This document shows positions 18,373 to 26,763 of a stretch of 64,000 nucleotides of DNA, piece by piece. The notes beneath the pieces are model-generated. The model had not been told where the DNA came from. It saw only the letters and a list, made by a program, of their open reading frames with translations, and searched no databases. The position numbers and the translations under genes are program-made. Origin of the DNA: DASQPR01 sp963831705 (lineage in GTDB: Bacteria; Actinomycetota; Actinomycetes; Mycobacteriales; Micromonosporaceae); the NCBI GenBank assembly GCA_963831705.1, contig CAWHRE010000010.1:372001-436000 (forward strand), in the 5' to 3' direction. The stretch's first letter is position 1, and the number at the start of each line of letters is the position of its first letter.

Positions 18373-19038
18373 CTATTCCAGAGACTCGAGGTCGGCAAGC
18401 TCGGCGAGACCGTCGACATCCATGTCGGCAGCGGCGGCCCGCTCCGCCAGAACGTCCTTGACCGCGGCGATGACGACACCCGACGGATATCCCTTGCGCG
18501 CCAGCATCCCGACCAGCCGGCGAAACTGTACGTCCGGCGATGCACTCGCCATGCTGCGAAGCTTCCGCTGCACCAGGACCCGGGCGGTAGCCGCTTCGGT
18601 CTCGCTGTCGAGCTCGTCCAGCGCCTCGACGACGACCTCGGATTCGACGCCTTTCCGGCGCAGTTCGTCAGCGAGCGCCCGGCTGGCCAGCCCACGGCCA
18701 TGATGGCGGCTGGACACCCATGCTTTGGCGAACGCCGCATCGTCGATCAGGCCGACCTCGGCATAGCGCTCCAGGACCGACGTGGCCACGTCGTCGGCGA
18801 TCTCCTGCTTCCGCAGCGCCGTGGCCAGCTCGGCACGTGTGCGTGGCCGGAACGACAGCTGTCGCAGGCAGATCTCACGCGCGTGTTCGTAAGGATCGCG
18901 CGGCGCGGTTACTTTGGGAGGTTTCGGTGCTGTTTCCGGCTCCGTGCCACCTTCGTTTGCGGCATCGGACTTGGTTCGGCGCGTACGGGGCGGGGCGGCA
19001 TCCCAACCTCGTCCCGTACGCGCTCGACGACCTGCCAC
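18373..19038 (-). CDS. recX: Recombination regulatory protein RecX
   Basis: 221 residues, the first 45 disordered and charged. RecX binds and limits RecA filaments. The three-helix RecX repeats are recognisable: AREICLRQLSFRPRTRAELATALRKQEI, VLERYAEVGLIDDAAFAKAWVSSR, and LADELRRKGVESEVV. It begins 3 nt after the recA stop with a GTG start, so translation is probably coupled. Transcribed from the recA promoter. Confidence 0.93.
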   Translation of the reverse strand: MAGRRARTGRGWDAAPPRTRRTKSDAANEGGTEPETAPKPPKVTAPRDPYEHAREICLRQLSFRPRTRAELATALRKQEIADDVATSVLERYAEVGLIDDAAFAKAWVSSRHHGRGLASRALADELRRKGVESEVVVEALDELDSETEAATARVLVQRKLRSMASASPDVQFRRLVGMLARKGYPSGVVIAAVKDVLAERAAAADMDVDGLAELADLESLE

Positions 19039-19041
19039 CGG

Positions 19042-20091
19042 CTAGAAGTCCACCGTGATGACGCCGTCACCGATCACTGCGTCGTCGGTCAGAGCCGCAC
19101 CGACGCCGAGCTTCTCCAGGATCTTCTTCTCGATCTCGGCGGCGACGTCGGGGTTTTCCTTGAGGAACCGGCGCGCGTTTTCCTTGCCCTGGCCGAGCTG
19201 ATCGCCGTCGTACGTGTACCACGCCCCGGCCTTCCGGATGATGCTCTGCTCGACGCCGACGTCGATCAGCGAGCCTTCACGCGAAATGCCCTGGCCGTAG
19301 ATGATGTCGAACTCGGCCTGCTTGAACGGCGACGCGACCTTGTTCTTGACGACCTTGACGCGGGTCCGGTTGCCGACGGCGTCCGTGCCGTCTTTCAGCG
19401 CCTCGATCCGGCGGACGTCGAGACGAACCGAAGCGTAGAACTTCAGCGCCTTACCGCCCGTCGTCGTCTCGGGACTGCCGAACATGACGCCGATCTTCTC
19501 GCGCAGTTGGTTGATGAAGATCGCGGTCGTGTTCGTGTTGTTCAGCGCGCCGGTGATCTTCCGGAGCGCCTGGCTCATGAGACGGGCCTGCAGGCCGACG
19601 TGACTGTCGCCCATCTCGCCCTCGATCTCGGCGCGTGGCACGAGTGCGGCCACCGAGTCGACCACGACGATGTCAATCGCGCCGGAGCGGATCAGCATGT
19701 CCATGATCTCCAGCGCCTGCTCGCCGGTGTCCGGCTGGGACACAAGCAACGCGTCGGTGTCGACGCCCAGCGCCTTCGCATAGTCCGGGTCGAGCGCGTG
19801 CTCGGCGTCGATGAACGCCGCAATACCGCCGGCGGCCTGCGCGTTCGCAACCGCGTGCAGCGCGACCGTGGTCTTACCGCTGGACTCCGGGCCGTAAATC
19901 TCGATGATCCGGCCACGCGGCAGGCCACCGATGCCGAGGGCGACGTCGAGTGCGATGGAGCCGGTCGGGATCACCGCCATCGGGATCACCGGCCGCTCGC
20001 CGAGACGCATCACGGAGCCCTTACCGAACTGTTTGTCGATCTGCGCGAGCGCGAGGTCGAGCGCCTTCTCGCGGTCTGGCACTCCTGCCAT
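19042..20091 (-). CDS. recA: Recombinase RecA
   Basis: 349 residues from ATG 20091; an upstream in-frame start at 20148 would lie inside the predicted -10 element and is rejected. It forms ATP-dependent filaments on single-stranded DNA, drives strand exchange and activates LexA cleavage. Walker A GPESSGKTT, Walker B IDIVVVDSVAAL, the MAW motif, loop L2 (FINQLREKIGVMFGSPETTTGG) and the C-terminal lobe are all present. No intein. The upstream promoter is of the RecA-NDp type; no LexA box is visible within about 200 bp. Confidence 0.98.
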   Translation of the reverse strand: MAGVPDREKALDLALAQIDKQFGKGSVMRLGERPVIPMAVIPTGSIALDVALGIGGLPRGRIIEIYGPESSGKTTVALHAVANAQAAGGIAAFIDAEHALDPDYAKALGVDTDALLVSQPDTGEQALEIMDMLIRSGAIDIVVVDSVAALVPRAEIEGEMGDSHVGLQARLMSQALRKITGALNNTNTTAIFINQLREKIGVMFGSPETTTGGKALKFYASVRLDVRRIEALKDGTDAVGNRTRVKVVKNKVASPFKQAEFDIIYGQGISREGSLIDVGVEQSIIRKAGAWYTYDGDQLGQGKENARRFLKENPDVAAEIEKKILEKLGVGAALTDDAVIGDGVITVDF

Positions 20092-20146
20092 GGCTGACAC
20101 CCCTGATTTCCCGGTCTTCTTCTCCGTCGGACTCTTCACGCGACAC

Positions 20147-20170
20147 ACGCTAGAGCGTCCGTGCGACAGA
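20147..20170 (-). promoter_or_regulatory. RecA-NDp (PafBC-type) promoter of recA
   Basis: Read on the minus strand: CTGTCG, 11 bp, TAGCGT, matching TTGTCR-N11-TAnnnT with one mismatch. The transcription start would fall near 20140, giving a leader of about 50 nt before ATG 20091. Confidence 0.7.
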
Positions 20171-20253
20171 ACGCATCTGCCGAACCGGCGGCTGTGGATA
20201 ACAACGTGATGTGGACAATACCCGTACAGGTGTACGACGCAAGCAACAACACG

Positions 20254-20454
20254 CTATCTCAGCTTCGCGGGTACGCGATCGGGGTAAGCGGCCACCACGG
20301 CCCGCCAGACCGCCACGGCCGGTACGCCGGCGAGAAGAGCCTGGTCGACCGTACGGCCATCGAGTTCGGGCAGGATCTGATCGGCCGCCACGCTCGCCGC
20401 ATAGCCAGGGCCGAACACGGCCTCGAGTCGGGCCCAGAAATCCGTCAGACGCAT
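20254..20454 (-). CDS. DUF3046 family small protein
   Basis: 66 residues from ATG 20454: MRLTDFWARLEAVFGPGYAA, then VAADQILPELDGRTVDQALLAGVPAVAVWRAVVAAYPD. This is the actinobacterial DUF3046 family, almost always found just upstream of recA. Function unknown. The longer frame up to 20592 would read through the palindromic repeat R4 and is rejected. Confidence 0.88.
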   Translation of the reverse strand: MRLTDFWARLEAVFGPGYAASVAADQILPELDGRTVDQALLAGVPAVAVWRAVVAAYPDRVPAKLR

Positions 20455-20548
20455 CCGACGATCGTAGGCCGCCGAACGGCGAAGCTGCTCATCCGCCGCT
20501 TCGTCCGCGAGACCCAACAGCCGAGACCCGCAGGGCGAGGCCCTCGAA

Positions 20549-20609
20549 GTTGATCCTGGAGTTATTCGCACGACACACCGTCGATGCGTCAACTAACTCC
20601 AGGATCAAC
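20549..20609 (+). repeat. Family I palindromic repeat, full 61-bp copy (R4)
   Basis: Begins GTTGATCCTGGAGTTATTC, carries CGACACACCGTCGATGCG, and ends AACTCCAGGATCAAC. It is nearly identical to R2 throughout. It lies between the DUF3046 start and the end of the MocR gene. Confidence 0.94.
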
Positions 20610-20626
20610 TGGAAGATTTGGGGTGG

Positions 20627-21952
20627 TCAGGCGGTGTAGGAGTGCGAGCGCTGCACGGTTGCGGCGCGCGCTACCGCGTCCGCCAGCGACTCCACGTCGG
20701 ACGGATCGAGCAGGCTTATCGTGATTCGGATGGCGGGCGGTGTGGCCTGCCGGAATAGCGCACCGGGCGCGACCGCGTAACCGGCCTCTCGCAGCCTGGT
20801 GATCGCGCCGGTTTCGTCCGGTACGGGTACCCAGACGTTCAGGCCACTGCGACCGGTCGATGCCAGTCCGCGGTCGGCCAGCGCGCGGATCAGGGCGGAT
20901 CGCCGCTGGCCGTACGTGTTGCGGGCCTGTTCGATGAGCGCGGCCACGTCCGGAGATGTCCACAATCCGACAACCAGCCGCTGCAAGAGGCTGGACACCC
21001 AGCGGGTGCCGAGCAGCTGCCGCCCGACCACCCGCGCGATCGTCTCCTCGTCGCCGGCGACCAGCGCGACGCGCAGATCCGGCCCGTACGGCTTGCTGAC
21101 CGATCGTACGAAGGCCCAGTTCCGGACGCATCCGGCGAGCGGAAACAGCGGCATGTCGGACAGCTGCGCGGAGTGGTCATCCTCGATCACGAGTACCTCC
21201 GCGGCCGGATGCGCGGTGGCGTGCGCCGCCAGCACACCGCGCAGTGCGGCGGCCCGAGACTCGCTGACCGACGCGCCGGTCGGGTTGTGCGCACGCGAGG
21301 TCACGATGACCGCACGCGCACCGACCGCGAGCGCGATCTCCAGCCCGGATACGGTCGGGCCGTCGTCATCGACCGGCATCGGCACCACCGGCATGCCCAG
21401 CGCGGCGGCCAGATCGAGCATCGAGGACCAACCCGGATCCTCGATTGCGATCTTGTCGCCGGGCCGCAAATGCGCATCCAGCACGCGTTCGATCGCGTCG
21501 AGCGCACCGCCGGTGACCGCGATCGCCGAGCCGTCGAGCGGGATGCCGTCGGCCGCGAACGCCTCGGCGGCGAGGTCCGTGAGCGTGTTCTCCGCCGGAA
21601 GCGCCGCGAGGAACGGCTCCGGTCGCGGTAGCAACCGCGGGTCCGGCAGGCCGGTCATCAAATCAACGACCCCATCCGGTACGGCCAGCCGCCACGAACC
21701 GCGGAACGCGGCGACCGCCGGACGCGGCCGAATGCGGGTGCCGTTGCGACCGGCGGTCTCGACGATGCCACGCTGACGTAATACCTGGTAAGCGGCGGCT
21801 ACCGTGGCCGGACTGACGCCCAGATCAGCGGCCAGCGCACGTACCGGCGGGAGCGGGTCACCGGCCTCGTACGCGCCGGTGCGCACGCCGACCTCGACCG
21901 ACGAGACGATCTCGCTAGCCGTGGAACCCGAGAGCTGATAACGTACTGGCAC
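20627..21952 (-). CDS. MocR-type regulator (GntR winged helix fused to class I aminotransferase domain)
   Basis: 441 residues. An N-terminal GntR winged helix (PLPPVRALAADLGVSPATVAAAYQVLRQRG, residues about 33-65) is joined to an aminotransferase-fold effector domain that binds PLP (GGALDAIERVLDAHLRPGD, TSRAHNPTGASVS, the lysine-bearing VRSVSKPYGPDLRVALVAGD). Family members such as PdxR and PtsJ sense pyridoxal phosphate. The start is GTG 21952. It is divergent from an oxidase/GNAT fusion, with GTACTGGCACA and GTACTAGTACA repeats in the 41-bp interval as likely operators. Confidence 0.88.
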   Translation of the reverse strand: MPVRYQLSGSTASEIVSSVEVGVRTGAYEAGDPLPPVRALAADLGVSPATVAAAYQVLRQRGIVETAGRNGTRIRPRPAVAAFRGSWRLAVPDGVVDLMTGLPDPRLLPRPEPFLAALPAENTLTDLAAEAFAADGIPLDGSAIAVTGGALDAIERVLDAHLRPGDKIAIEDPGWSSMLDLAAALGMPVVPMPVDDDGPTVSGLEIALAVGARAVIVTSRAHNPTGASVSESRAAALRGVLAAHATAHPAAEVLVIEDDHSAQLSDMPLFPLAGCVRNWAFVRSVSKPYGPDLRVALVAGDEETIARVVGRQLLGTRWVSSLLQRLVVGLWTSPDVAALIEQARNTYGQRRSALIRALADRGLASTGRSGLNVWVPVPDETGAITRLREAGYAVAPGALFRQATPPAIRITISLLDPSDVESLADAVARAATVQRSHSYTA

Positions 21953-21975
21953 AATTCACAGACTGTACTAGTACA
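21943..21975. promoter_or_regulatory. Putative MocR operator: two GTACT-n-n-n-ACA repeats
   Basis: GTACTGGCACA (21943-21953) and GTACTAGTACA (21965-21975) are direct repeats 22 bp apart, two helical turns. The second lies within the perfect 12-bp palindrome TGTACTAGTACA (21964-21975). They cover the MocR start codon and the short divergent interval. Direct repeats with one inverted half are typical of MocR/PdxR operators. Confidence 0.6.
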
Positions 21976-21993
21976 AAAGTGAAAGGGCAAGCG

Positions 21994-23238
21994 ATGAGTA
22001 GCCGCACGATCCCGAGCCGGTACCCGCAACGGGCGACGTACGACCAGGACGCCGCGTACGCGCTGCTTGACGAGGCGTACATCTGCCATTTCGGGGTCAT
22101 CGCGGATGGTGACCCACGCGTCCTGCCCACGCTGTTCGTTCGGGTCGACAACACGCTCTACCTGCACGGATCGACCGCCGCGCACTGGATGCTGGCGGCT
22201 CGGGGCGACGGCGGCCTGCCGATCTGCGTAGCGGTCACGGAGATCGACGCCCTCGTCCTGGCACGGTCCCAGATCAATCACAGCGCGAATTACCGATCGC
22301 TGGTCGCGCACGGCACCGCTCGCCTGGTCACGGATGAGGCCGCGAAGCGTACGGCGATGGACGCGCTGGTCGAGAAGGTCGGCACCGGTCGCACCGCGCA
22401 CACCCGGCCACCAACCGCCGCCGAGATGGCGAAGACGGCCGTACTGGCGCTGGACCTGACCGAGGTGTCGCTCAAGCGGCGGATGCACGGCGTCGGTGAC
22501 GACGAGGAGGATCTCGGCTTGCCGTACTGGGCCGGAGTCGTGCCGCTGACGAAGTCGTTCGGGTACGCGGTGCCGGACGACGGCGTGACCGTACCGGCAC
22601 CGGACTACGTGCGGGTCCGCTCGCCGTATCAGGAATTGGTGACGCTGCGCGGCGAGCACGTGGTGCTCGAACCGCTGAGCGTGAGCGATGCGGCCGAGGC
22701 GTTCGTCGCGTTCGACGATGCCGAGGTCTGGGCGCATGCGGTCGTGCCGCGGCCGTTGAACGTCGAGGACATGGCCGCCGTCATCCAGCGGGATCTCGAT
22801 CGCCGCGACGAGGGCAAGCACGTTCCGTTCACGATCCGTGACGCGGCGACCGGCGAACTGATCGGCGCGACCTCCTACTACGACCTCTACCCCGGGCGGG
22901 AGACGATCGCGATCGGCGGCACCCGGATGGCTCGCTCCCGCTGGCGTACTGCGGCAAACACCGAAGCGAAGCTGCTGCTGCTCACCCATGCGTTCGAGGT
23001 GCTCGGCGCGGGACGTGTCGAATGGCACACCGACATCCGCAACGAGCGATCCCAGGCTGCGATCGCCCGGCTCGGTGCCACCCGGGAAGGCGTGCTCCGG
23101 CGGCACAAGCAACGTGGCGACGGCACATGGCGGGACAGCGTGCAGTACTCGATGACGATCGACGACTGGCCGGGTGTGAAGGAACGCTTGAGCACCCGAC
23201 TATCCGCTGGTCAACCGGAGCCCGTCCGGTCACACTGA
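21994..23238 (+). CDS. Bifunctional pyridoxamine-5'-phosphate-oxidase-family / GNAT acetyltransferase fusion
   Basis: 414 residues from ATG 21994. Residues about 10-205 form a flavin split-barrel domain (AYALLDEAYICHFGVIADGDPRVLPTLFVRVDNTLYLHGS, then RSQINHSANYRSLVAHGTARLV). Residues about 215-400 form a RimJ/RimL-type GNAT domain (LRGEHVVLEPLSVSDA, WHTDIRNERSQAAIARLGATREG). It is divergent from a PLP-sensing MocR regulator and 5 nt upstream of a LysE-type exporter, suggesting modification plus export of an amino compound, or a B6-linked detoxification. The substrate is unknown. Confidence 0.88.
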   Translation: MSSRTIPSRYPQRATYDQDAAYALLDEAYICHFGVIADGDPRVLPTLFVRVDNTLYLHGSTAAHWMLAARGDGGLPICVAVTEIDALVLARSQINHSANYRSLVAHGTARLVTDEAAKRTAMDALVEKVGTGRTAHTRPPTAAEMAKTAVLALDLTEVSLKRRMHGVGDDEEDLGLPYWAGVVPLTKSFGYAVPDDGVTVPAPDYVRVRSPYQELVTLRGEHVVLEPLSVSDAAEAFVAFDDAEVWAHAVVPRPLNVEDMAAVIQRDLDRRDEGKHVPFTIRDAATGELIGATSYYDLYPGRETIAIGGTRMARSRWRTAANTEAKLLLLTHAFEVLGAGRVEWHTDIRNERSQAAIARLGATREGVLRRHKQRGDGTWRDSVQYSMTIDDWPGVKERLSTRLSAGQPEPVRSH

Positions 23239-23243
23239 ACTCC

Positions 23244-23888
23244 ATGTGGCTGGGCATCACGAACATCTGGACATATCTCATCGGCACGATGATCATCGTG
23301 TTGCTACCCGGTCCGAACTCGATGTTCGTGCTGTCCACTGCGGCCACCCAGGGCGTACGTCGGGGCTACCAGGCGGCGTTCGGCGTGTTCCTCGGCGACG
23401 GGATCATCATGTTCCTGTCCGCCGCCGGCGTCGCGTCGCTCCTGCACACCGAGCCGTGGCTGTTCGACATCGTGAAGTACTCCGGGGCCGCGTACCTGTG
23501 CTACATCGGGTACGGACTGTTGCGCAGCGTGTGGCGCAGGCGGCCGGCGGTCACCGAAGACGAGCCGGCCGCGCCGGTCGAGGCGAAGCACCCGTTCCGC
23601 CGGGCGCTCGGCATCAGCCTGCTCAACCCGAAGGCCATCCTGTTCTTCGTATCCTTCTTCATCCAGTTCGTCAGCCCGGATTACCCATACCCGGCCATCT
23701 CGTTCCTGATTCTCGGCACGATCGCGGAAATCATCAGTTGCGCGTACCTCACAACTTTGATCTTCGCGGGTAGTTATCTGGCCGCGCAGTTCCGCGCACG
23801 CCGCAAGCTGGCCCGCGGCCTGACCACCGGGGTGGCCGCGGTCTTCATCGGTTTCGCGGTTCGATTGGCGACCGCATCACTGAGCTGA
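23244..23888 (+). CDS. LysE/RhtB family amino-acid exporter
   Basis: 214 residues from ATG 23244. About six hydrophobic helices with the family hallmark near the N-terminus, IVLLPGPNSMFVLSTAATQG, and the mid-protein RRALGISLLNPKAILFFVSFF. Members such as LeuE and RhtB export amino acids or derivatives by proton exchange. The start lies 5 nt after the oxidase/GNAT fusion gene, so the two are co-transcribed. Confidence 0.92.
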   Translation: MWLGITNIWTYLIGTMIIVLLPGPNSMFVLSTAATQGVRRGYQAAFGVFLGDGIIMFLSAAGVASLLHTEPWLFDIVKYSGAAYLCYIGYGLLRSVWRRRPAVTEDEPAAPVEAKHPFRRALGISLLNPKAILFFVSFFIQFVSPDYPYPAISFLILGTIAEIISCAYLTTLIFAGSYLAAQFRARRKLARGLTTGVAAVFIGFAVRLATASLS

Positions 23889-23892
23889 TCGC

Positions 23893-24573
23893 TTAGCGTG
23901 GAGCGGCGAACCCGTGCTGGTACGCGTACTGCACGGCTTGCGCCCGATCGCGTGCACCGGTCTTCGCGAACAACCGGTTGATGTGTGACTTGACGGTCGC
24001 TTCGGAAAGGTAGAGGCGGCCCGCGATTTCCCGGTTCGACAAACCGTCGGCGATCAACCGGAGCACCTCGGATTCGCGGGCGGTCAGACCGTCGTGGTTG
24101 GTCGGCTGGGCCGGCGGACGAGCCGCCGGCGATGCTACCGATGCCAGCAATCGCTGCTGGACCTGCGGATCGAGCACGGCCTGACCCGCCGCTGCCGCAC
24201 GGATCGCGCCCGCGATCTGTACCCGCCCGGCGTCCTTGGTCAGATATCCGAGCGCGCCGGAACGCAGCGCGGTCAGGATGTCGTCGTCCTCCGCGTACGT
24301 CGTGAGCACCACAACCTTCGTCCGCGGATGTTCCGCACGCAGCCGCGCGGTCGCGGCAATGCCGTCGCAACGCGGCATCCGCAGGTCCATCAGGACGACG
24401 TCGGCGTCGTGCTCGATCGCGAGCCGCACCGCTTCGTCGCCGTCGCTCGCCGCGCCGACCACGCGGACGTCGTCGAGCAGCCCGAGCAGCAGTTCCAGGC
24501 CCTCACGGACGGCGGTCTGGTCGTCGGCGACGACGATCCGGATCGGTGCTCGGATAGGTGACTGCGCTGTCAT
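23893..24573 (-). CDS. NarL/LuxR-type response regulator
   Basis: 226 residues. Receiver domain (IRIVVADDQTAVREGLELLLG) with phospho-acceptor Asp in VVLMDLRMPRCDG and the conserved Lys in GYLTKDAG. The C-terminal LuxR helix-turn-helix is LTARESEVLRLIADGLSN through LYLSEATVKSHINRLFAK. Its ATG overlaps the stop of the histidine kinase gene (ATGA), so the pair is coupled. Target genes unknown; the adjacent small membrane protein genes are candidates. Confidence 0.94.
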   Translation of the reverse strand: MTAQSPIRAPIRIVVADDQTAVREGLELLLGLLDDVRVVGAASDGDEAVRLAIEHDADVVLMDLRMPRCDGIAATARLRAEHPRTKVVVLTTYAEDDDILTALRSGALGYLTKDAGRVQIAGAIRAAAAGQAVLDPQVQQRLLASVASPAARPPAQPTNHDGLTARESEVLRLIADGLSNREIAGRLYLSEATVKSHINRLFAKTGARDRAQAVQYAYQHGFAAPR

Positions 24574-25733
24574 GCCGGAATCCTGACATCAATTCGCCAC
24601 CCGTCTCCACTCGGACCCGCGTCGATGTGCCCGCCGGCGAGTTCGGCGCGCTCCCGTAGGCCGGTCAGACCGTACCCGCCGCCGGTCGCGGCCAGCGGCG
24701 CATCCGTGCCCGGCGCGGCGCCGTTGCGGACGTCGAGTGCGACTTCAGCGGGCCGATACGTGAGCTCGATCGTCACGGTAGATGCGGGCGCGTGCTTGCG
24801 CACGTTCGTCACCGCCTCCTGCGCCGTGCGGTAGAGCGTGAGGCCCACGTCGGGCGGCAGGTCGCGCGGCTCGCCCGCGACGCGGACGGTCGCGCTCACT
24901 CCCAGATCCATCCGGTACGCCGAAGCCAGGGCCTCCAGCAGTACCGGCAACGGCAGCGTGTCCCCGCGCAACGCACCGATCGCGCGGCGGGTTTCGGCCA
25001 TGCCTTCCTTCGCCAGCTGGCTTGCCCGCAACACGGAACCTCGGGCCTGATCGGGACGGCCGGATTCGAGCAGCGCATCGGCCGTCTCCAGCTGGACCAC
25101 GAGGGCCGCCAGCGCGTGTGCGAGCACATCGTGGATCTCCCGGGCGATGCGGGCCCGTTCGTCCAGCGCTGCCGATCGGGCCTTCTCCTCGCGGATGTAC
25201 TGCGCCTCGGCCGCGATCGTCGCGTTCTGACGCCGGACGAGCCCGATCAGCACCGATCCTGCGATCACGGCCGGGCCGATCAGGATCACCGTCGTGGAAC
25301 GGTCGAGCACGGACTGGCCGACCACGTACGCGCAGGTCAGCCCGAGCGCGAGCCCGGCCCACGCGGTGCTCGACCAACGCTGGGCCGCGTCGACCACGGC
25401 GAACGCCACGAACGCAACGGCGGCGGAGTTCGGAAGGAGCATCGTCAGGGCGGTACCGGCAACGGCAGTGAGAACGAGGCCGAGGTCCCGGACGAGCCCG
25501 GTCCGGTGCCAGACCACTGGAATCCGCCCGACCGCGCAGGCGGCGAGCAGCAGCACGATCACGCCGAGTGCGCCCGGCCAATCCGGGTACGGCCGACTGG
25601 TGAGTACACCGGCCGCCACCGCCGCGAACACGATCAGTGGCCGGGTGCGGACCCACCACAGCGGCCCGCCGTACGCGCCCGGTACCGTCCCGGTGGCCGC
25701 CGTGACGGCACCGGTGGAGGCGTCAACGGTCAA
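24570..25733 (-). CDS. Sensor histidine kinase (HisKA_3 / NarX-like)
   Basis: 387 residues from TTG 25733, chosen because GGAGGG lies 5 nt upstream; the longer frame to 25790 has no ribosome site. Five or six hydrophobic helices in the first 185 residues form the sensor, followed by the dimerisation/phospho-acceptor motif ARIAREIHDVLAHALAALVVQLE and an HATPase domain (LTLYRTAQEAVTNVRKHAPAS, GGGYGLTGLRERAELAGG). Partner of the overlapping response regulator. No extracellular ligand domain is evident, so it may sense membrane state. Confidence 0.92.
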   Translation of the reverse strand: MTVDASTGAVTAATGTVPGAYGGPLWWVRTRPLIVFAAVAAGVLTSRPYPDWPGALGVIVLLLAACAVGRIPVVWHRTGLVRDLGLVLTAVAGTALTMLLPNSAAVAFVAFAVVDAAQRWSSTAWAGLALGLTCAYVVGQSVLDRSTTVILIGPAVIAGSVLIGLVRRQNATIAAEAQYIREEKARSAALDERARIAREIHDVLAHALAALVVQLETADALLESGRPDQARGSVLRASQLAKEGMAETRRAIGALRGDTLPLPVLLEALASAYRMDLGVSATVRVAGEPRDLPPDVGLTLYRTAQEAVTNVRKHAPASTVTIELTYRPAEVALDVRNGAAPGTDAPLAATGGGYGLTGLRERAELAGGHIDAGPSGDGWRIDVRIPA

Positions 25734-26303
25734 AATGCCCTCCGAATGGCACGTTAAAAGGCCGAATCTCGGCGCTTGCCGCCATTGCAATGTTCACCAT
25801 TCGCTACATCTTGGCCGTGTCGAAACGTGCATTGACCGGATCGAAACATCTGCCCGTTTCGTTCCCTAGACCGCCTCAAGCGCGCAAGCTGCGGTCCTTA
25901 GTCCTTTTTGGGCACTCAAGAAACCAATCGGCCCTACGTCGCCAGCCGTCTGGTTAGCCCGGTCCAGATCCTGTCGACGGCCGGACGACCTTGCGAAAAC
26001 GCTTCGGATGATATGCGCACTGTGATCGCATGGTTACGCTCGGATGGATTTCCTTAGATGCATCTAAGGAGAACATCAAGTTTGGCCGGCACACACAAAC
26101 TCCATAGGCGTCGTCCGATGGACGACGCGTGCGACTGCGCTATCGCGGCGAGCCCGAGGCCCCGGACTCGAAGGCGCATCACCCCGAACGTTCCCGCGCC
26201 CGTCCACGCCATTCCCTGTGGCGTCCGGCGAGCGCTCCGGATGCCTGCCCGACGTGGCTCGTCGGCGGGCGATGCAACCACTCCCACGAGGAGAACCACA
26301 AAA
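25734..26303. other. 570-bp intergenic region with a perfect 20-bp palindrome
   Basis: Divergent interval between the kinase and a small membrane protein gene. The in-frame extension of the downstream ORF from 26058 uses rare codons (AGG, AGA, TCA) and is not credible coding. A 20-bp palindrome lies at 26051-26070. TCGAAAC occurs twice (near 25820 and 25840) beside TTGACC, possibly a promoter of the kinase operon. No RNA gene is recognised. Confidence 0.4.
26051..26070. promoter_or_regulatory. Perfect 20-bp palindrome, possible operator
   Basis: TCCTTAGATGCATCTAAGGA is an exact inverted repeat without a spacer, unusual in AT content for this genome. It lies 233 nt before the FxLYD-type gene. 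No loop makes a terminator less likely than a dimeric protein site. Confidence 0.5.
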
Positions 26304-26753
26304 ATGTCCCAGCTCTATGCCCGGACACCAGCCCTCTATGTACAGGCGCGGCGGCACCCGTACGCACCCTGGTTGGTCGGGCTCGCGATCCTTCTGGTCG
26401 TCGGAGCGGTCGGCGGGGTCGCCGGTGCCATGCTGTTCCACCTCCATCCCAACTCCACCTCGGCGAACGGGCCGGTACCAGCCACCACCGACGTCCAGCT
26501 CAGCGGTTGCGACGTCGACTCGAAGACCGGCTGGCCGCGCGCCTCGATGGTCGTCACGAATAGCGGATCGGCTCGTGCCTCGTACGTGATCACCGTCGCG
26601 TTCCAGAGCGACGACGGAAAGCTGCAATACGGTTCGACCCAGACCAGCGTCGCGTACCTCGCGCCCGGCCAGAAGGCAAATGCCGTGGCTGAGGGGCTCG
26701 ATGCTGCACCGCACGCGTTCTCGTGTGCGGTGACGAGCGTTAATCGTCAGTAG
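26304..26753 (+). CDS. Membrane-anchored FxLYD-like small protein
   Basis: 149 residues from ATG 26304, preceded by GAGGAG at 10 nt. A short cytoplasmic segment (RRHPYAPW), one transmembrane helix at about 24-46 (VGLAILLVVGAVGGVAGAMLF), and an extracytoplasmic Ig-like domain (VQLSGCDVDSKTGWPRASMVV, then SARASYVITVAFQSDDGK and LAPGQKANAVA). The pattern is that of FxLYD domains found in actinobacterial secreted proteins. Two cysteines (GCD and FSCAV) could form a disulfide. No function is known. Confidence 0.7.
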   Translation: MSQLYARTPALYVQARRHPYAPWLVGLAILLVVGAVGGVAGAMLFHLHPNSTSANGPVPATTDVQLSGCDVDSKTGWPRASMVVTNSGSARASYVITVAFQSDDGKLQYGSTQTSVAYLAPGQKANAVAEGLDAAPHAFSCAVTSVNRQ

Positions 26754-26763
26754 GCGGCCGGGC

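Noticed and set aside
18373..20091. Intein or insertion in recA/recX
   Set aside because: RecA reads continuously with normal length and motifs.
26058..26303. N-terminal extension of the FxLYD-like gene from ATG 26058
   Set aside because: Rare codons, starts inside a perfect palindrome, and the ATG 26304 has a ribosome site followed directly by a membrane helix.
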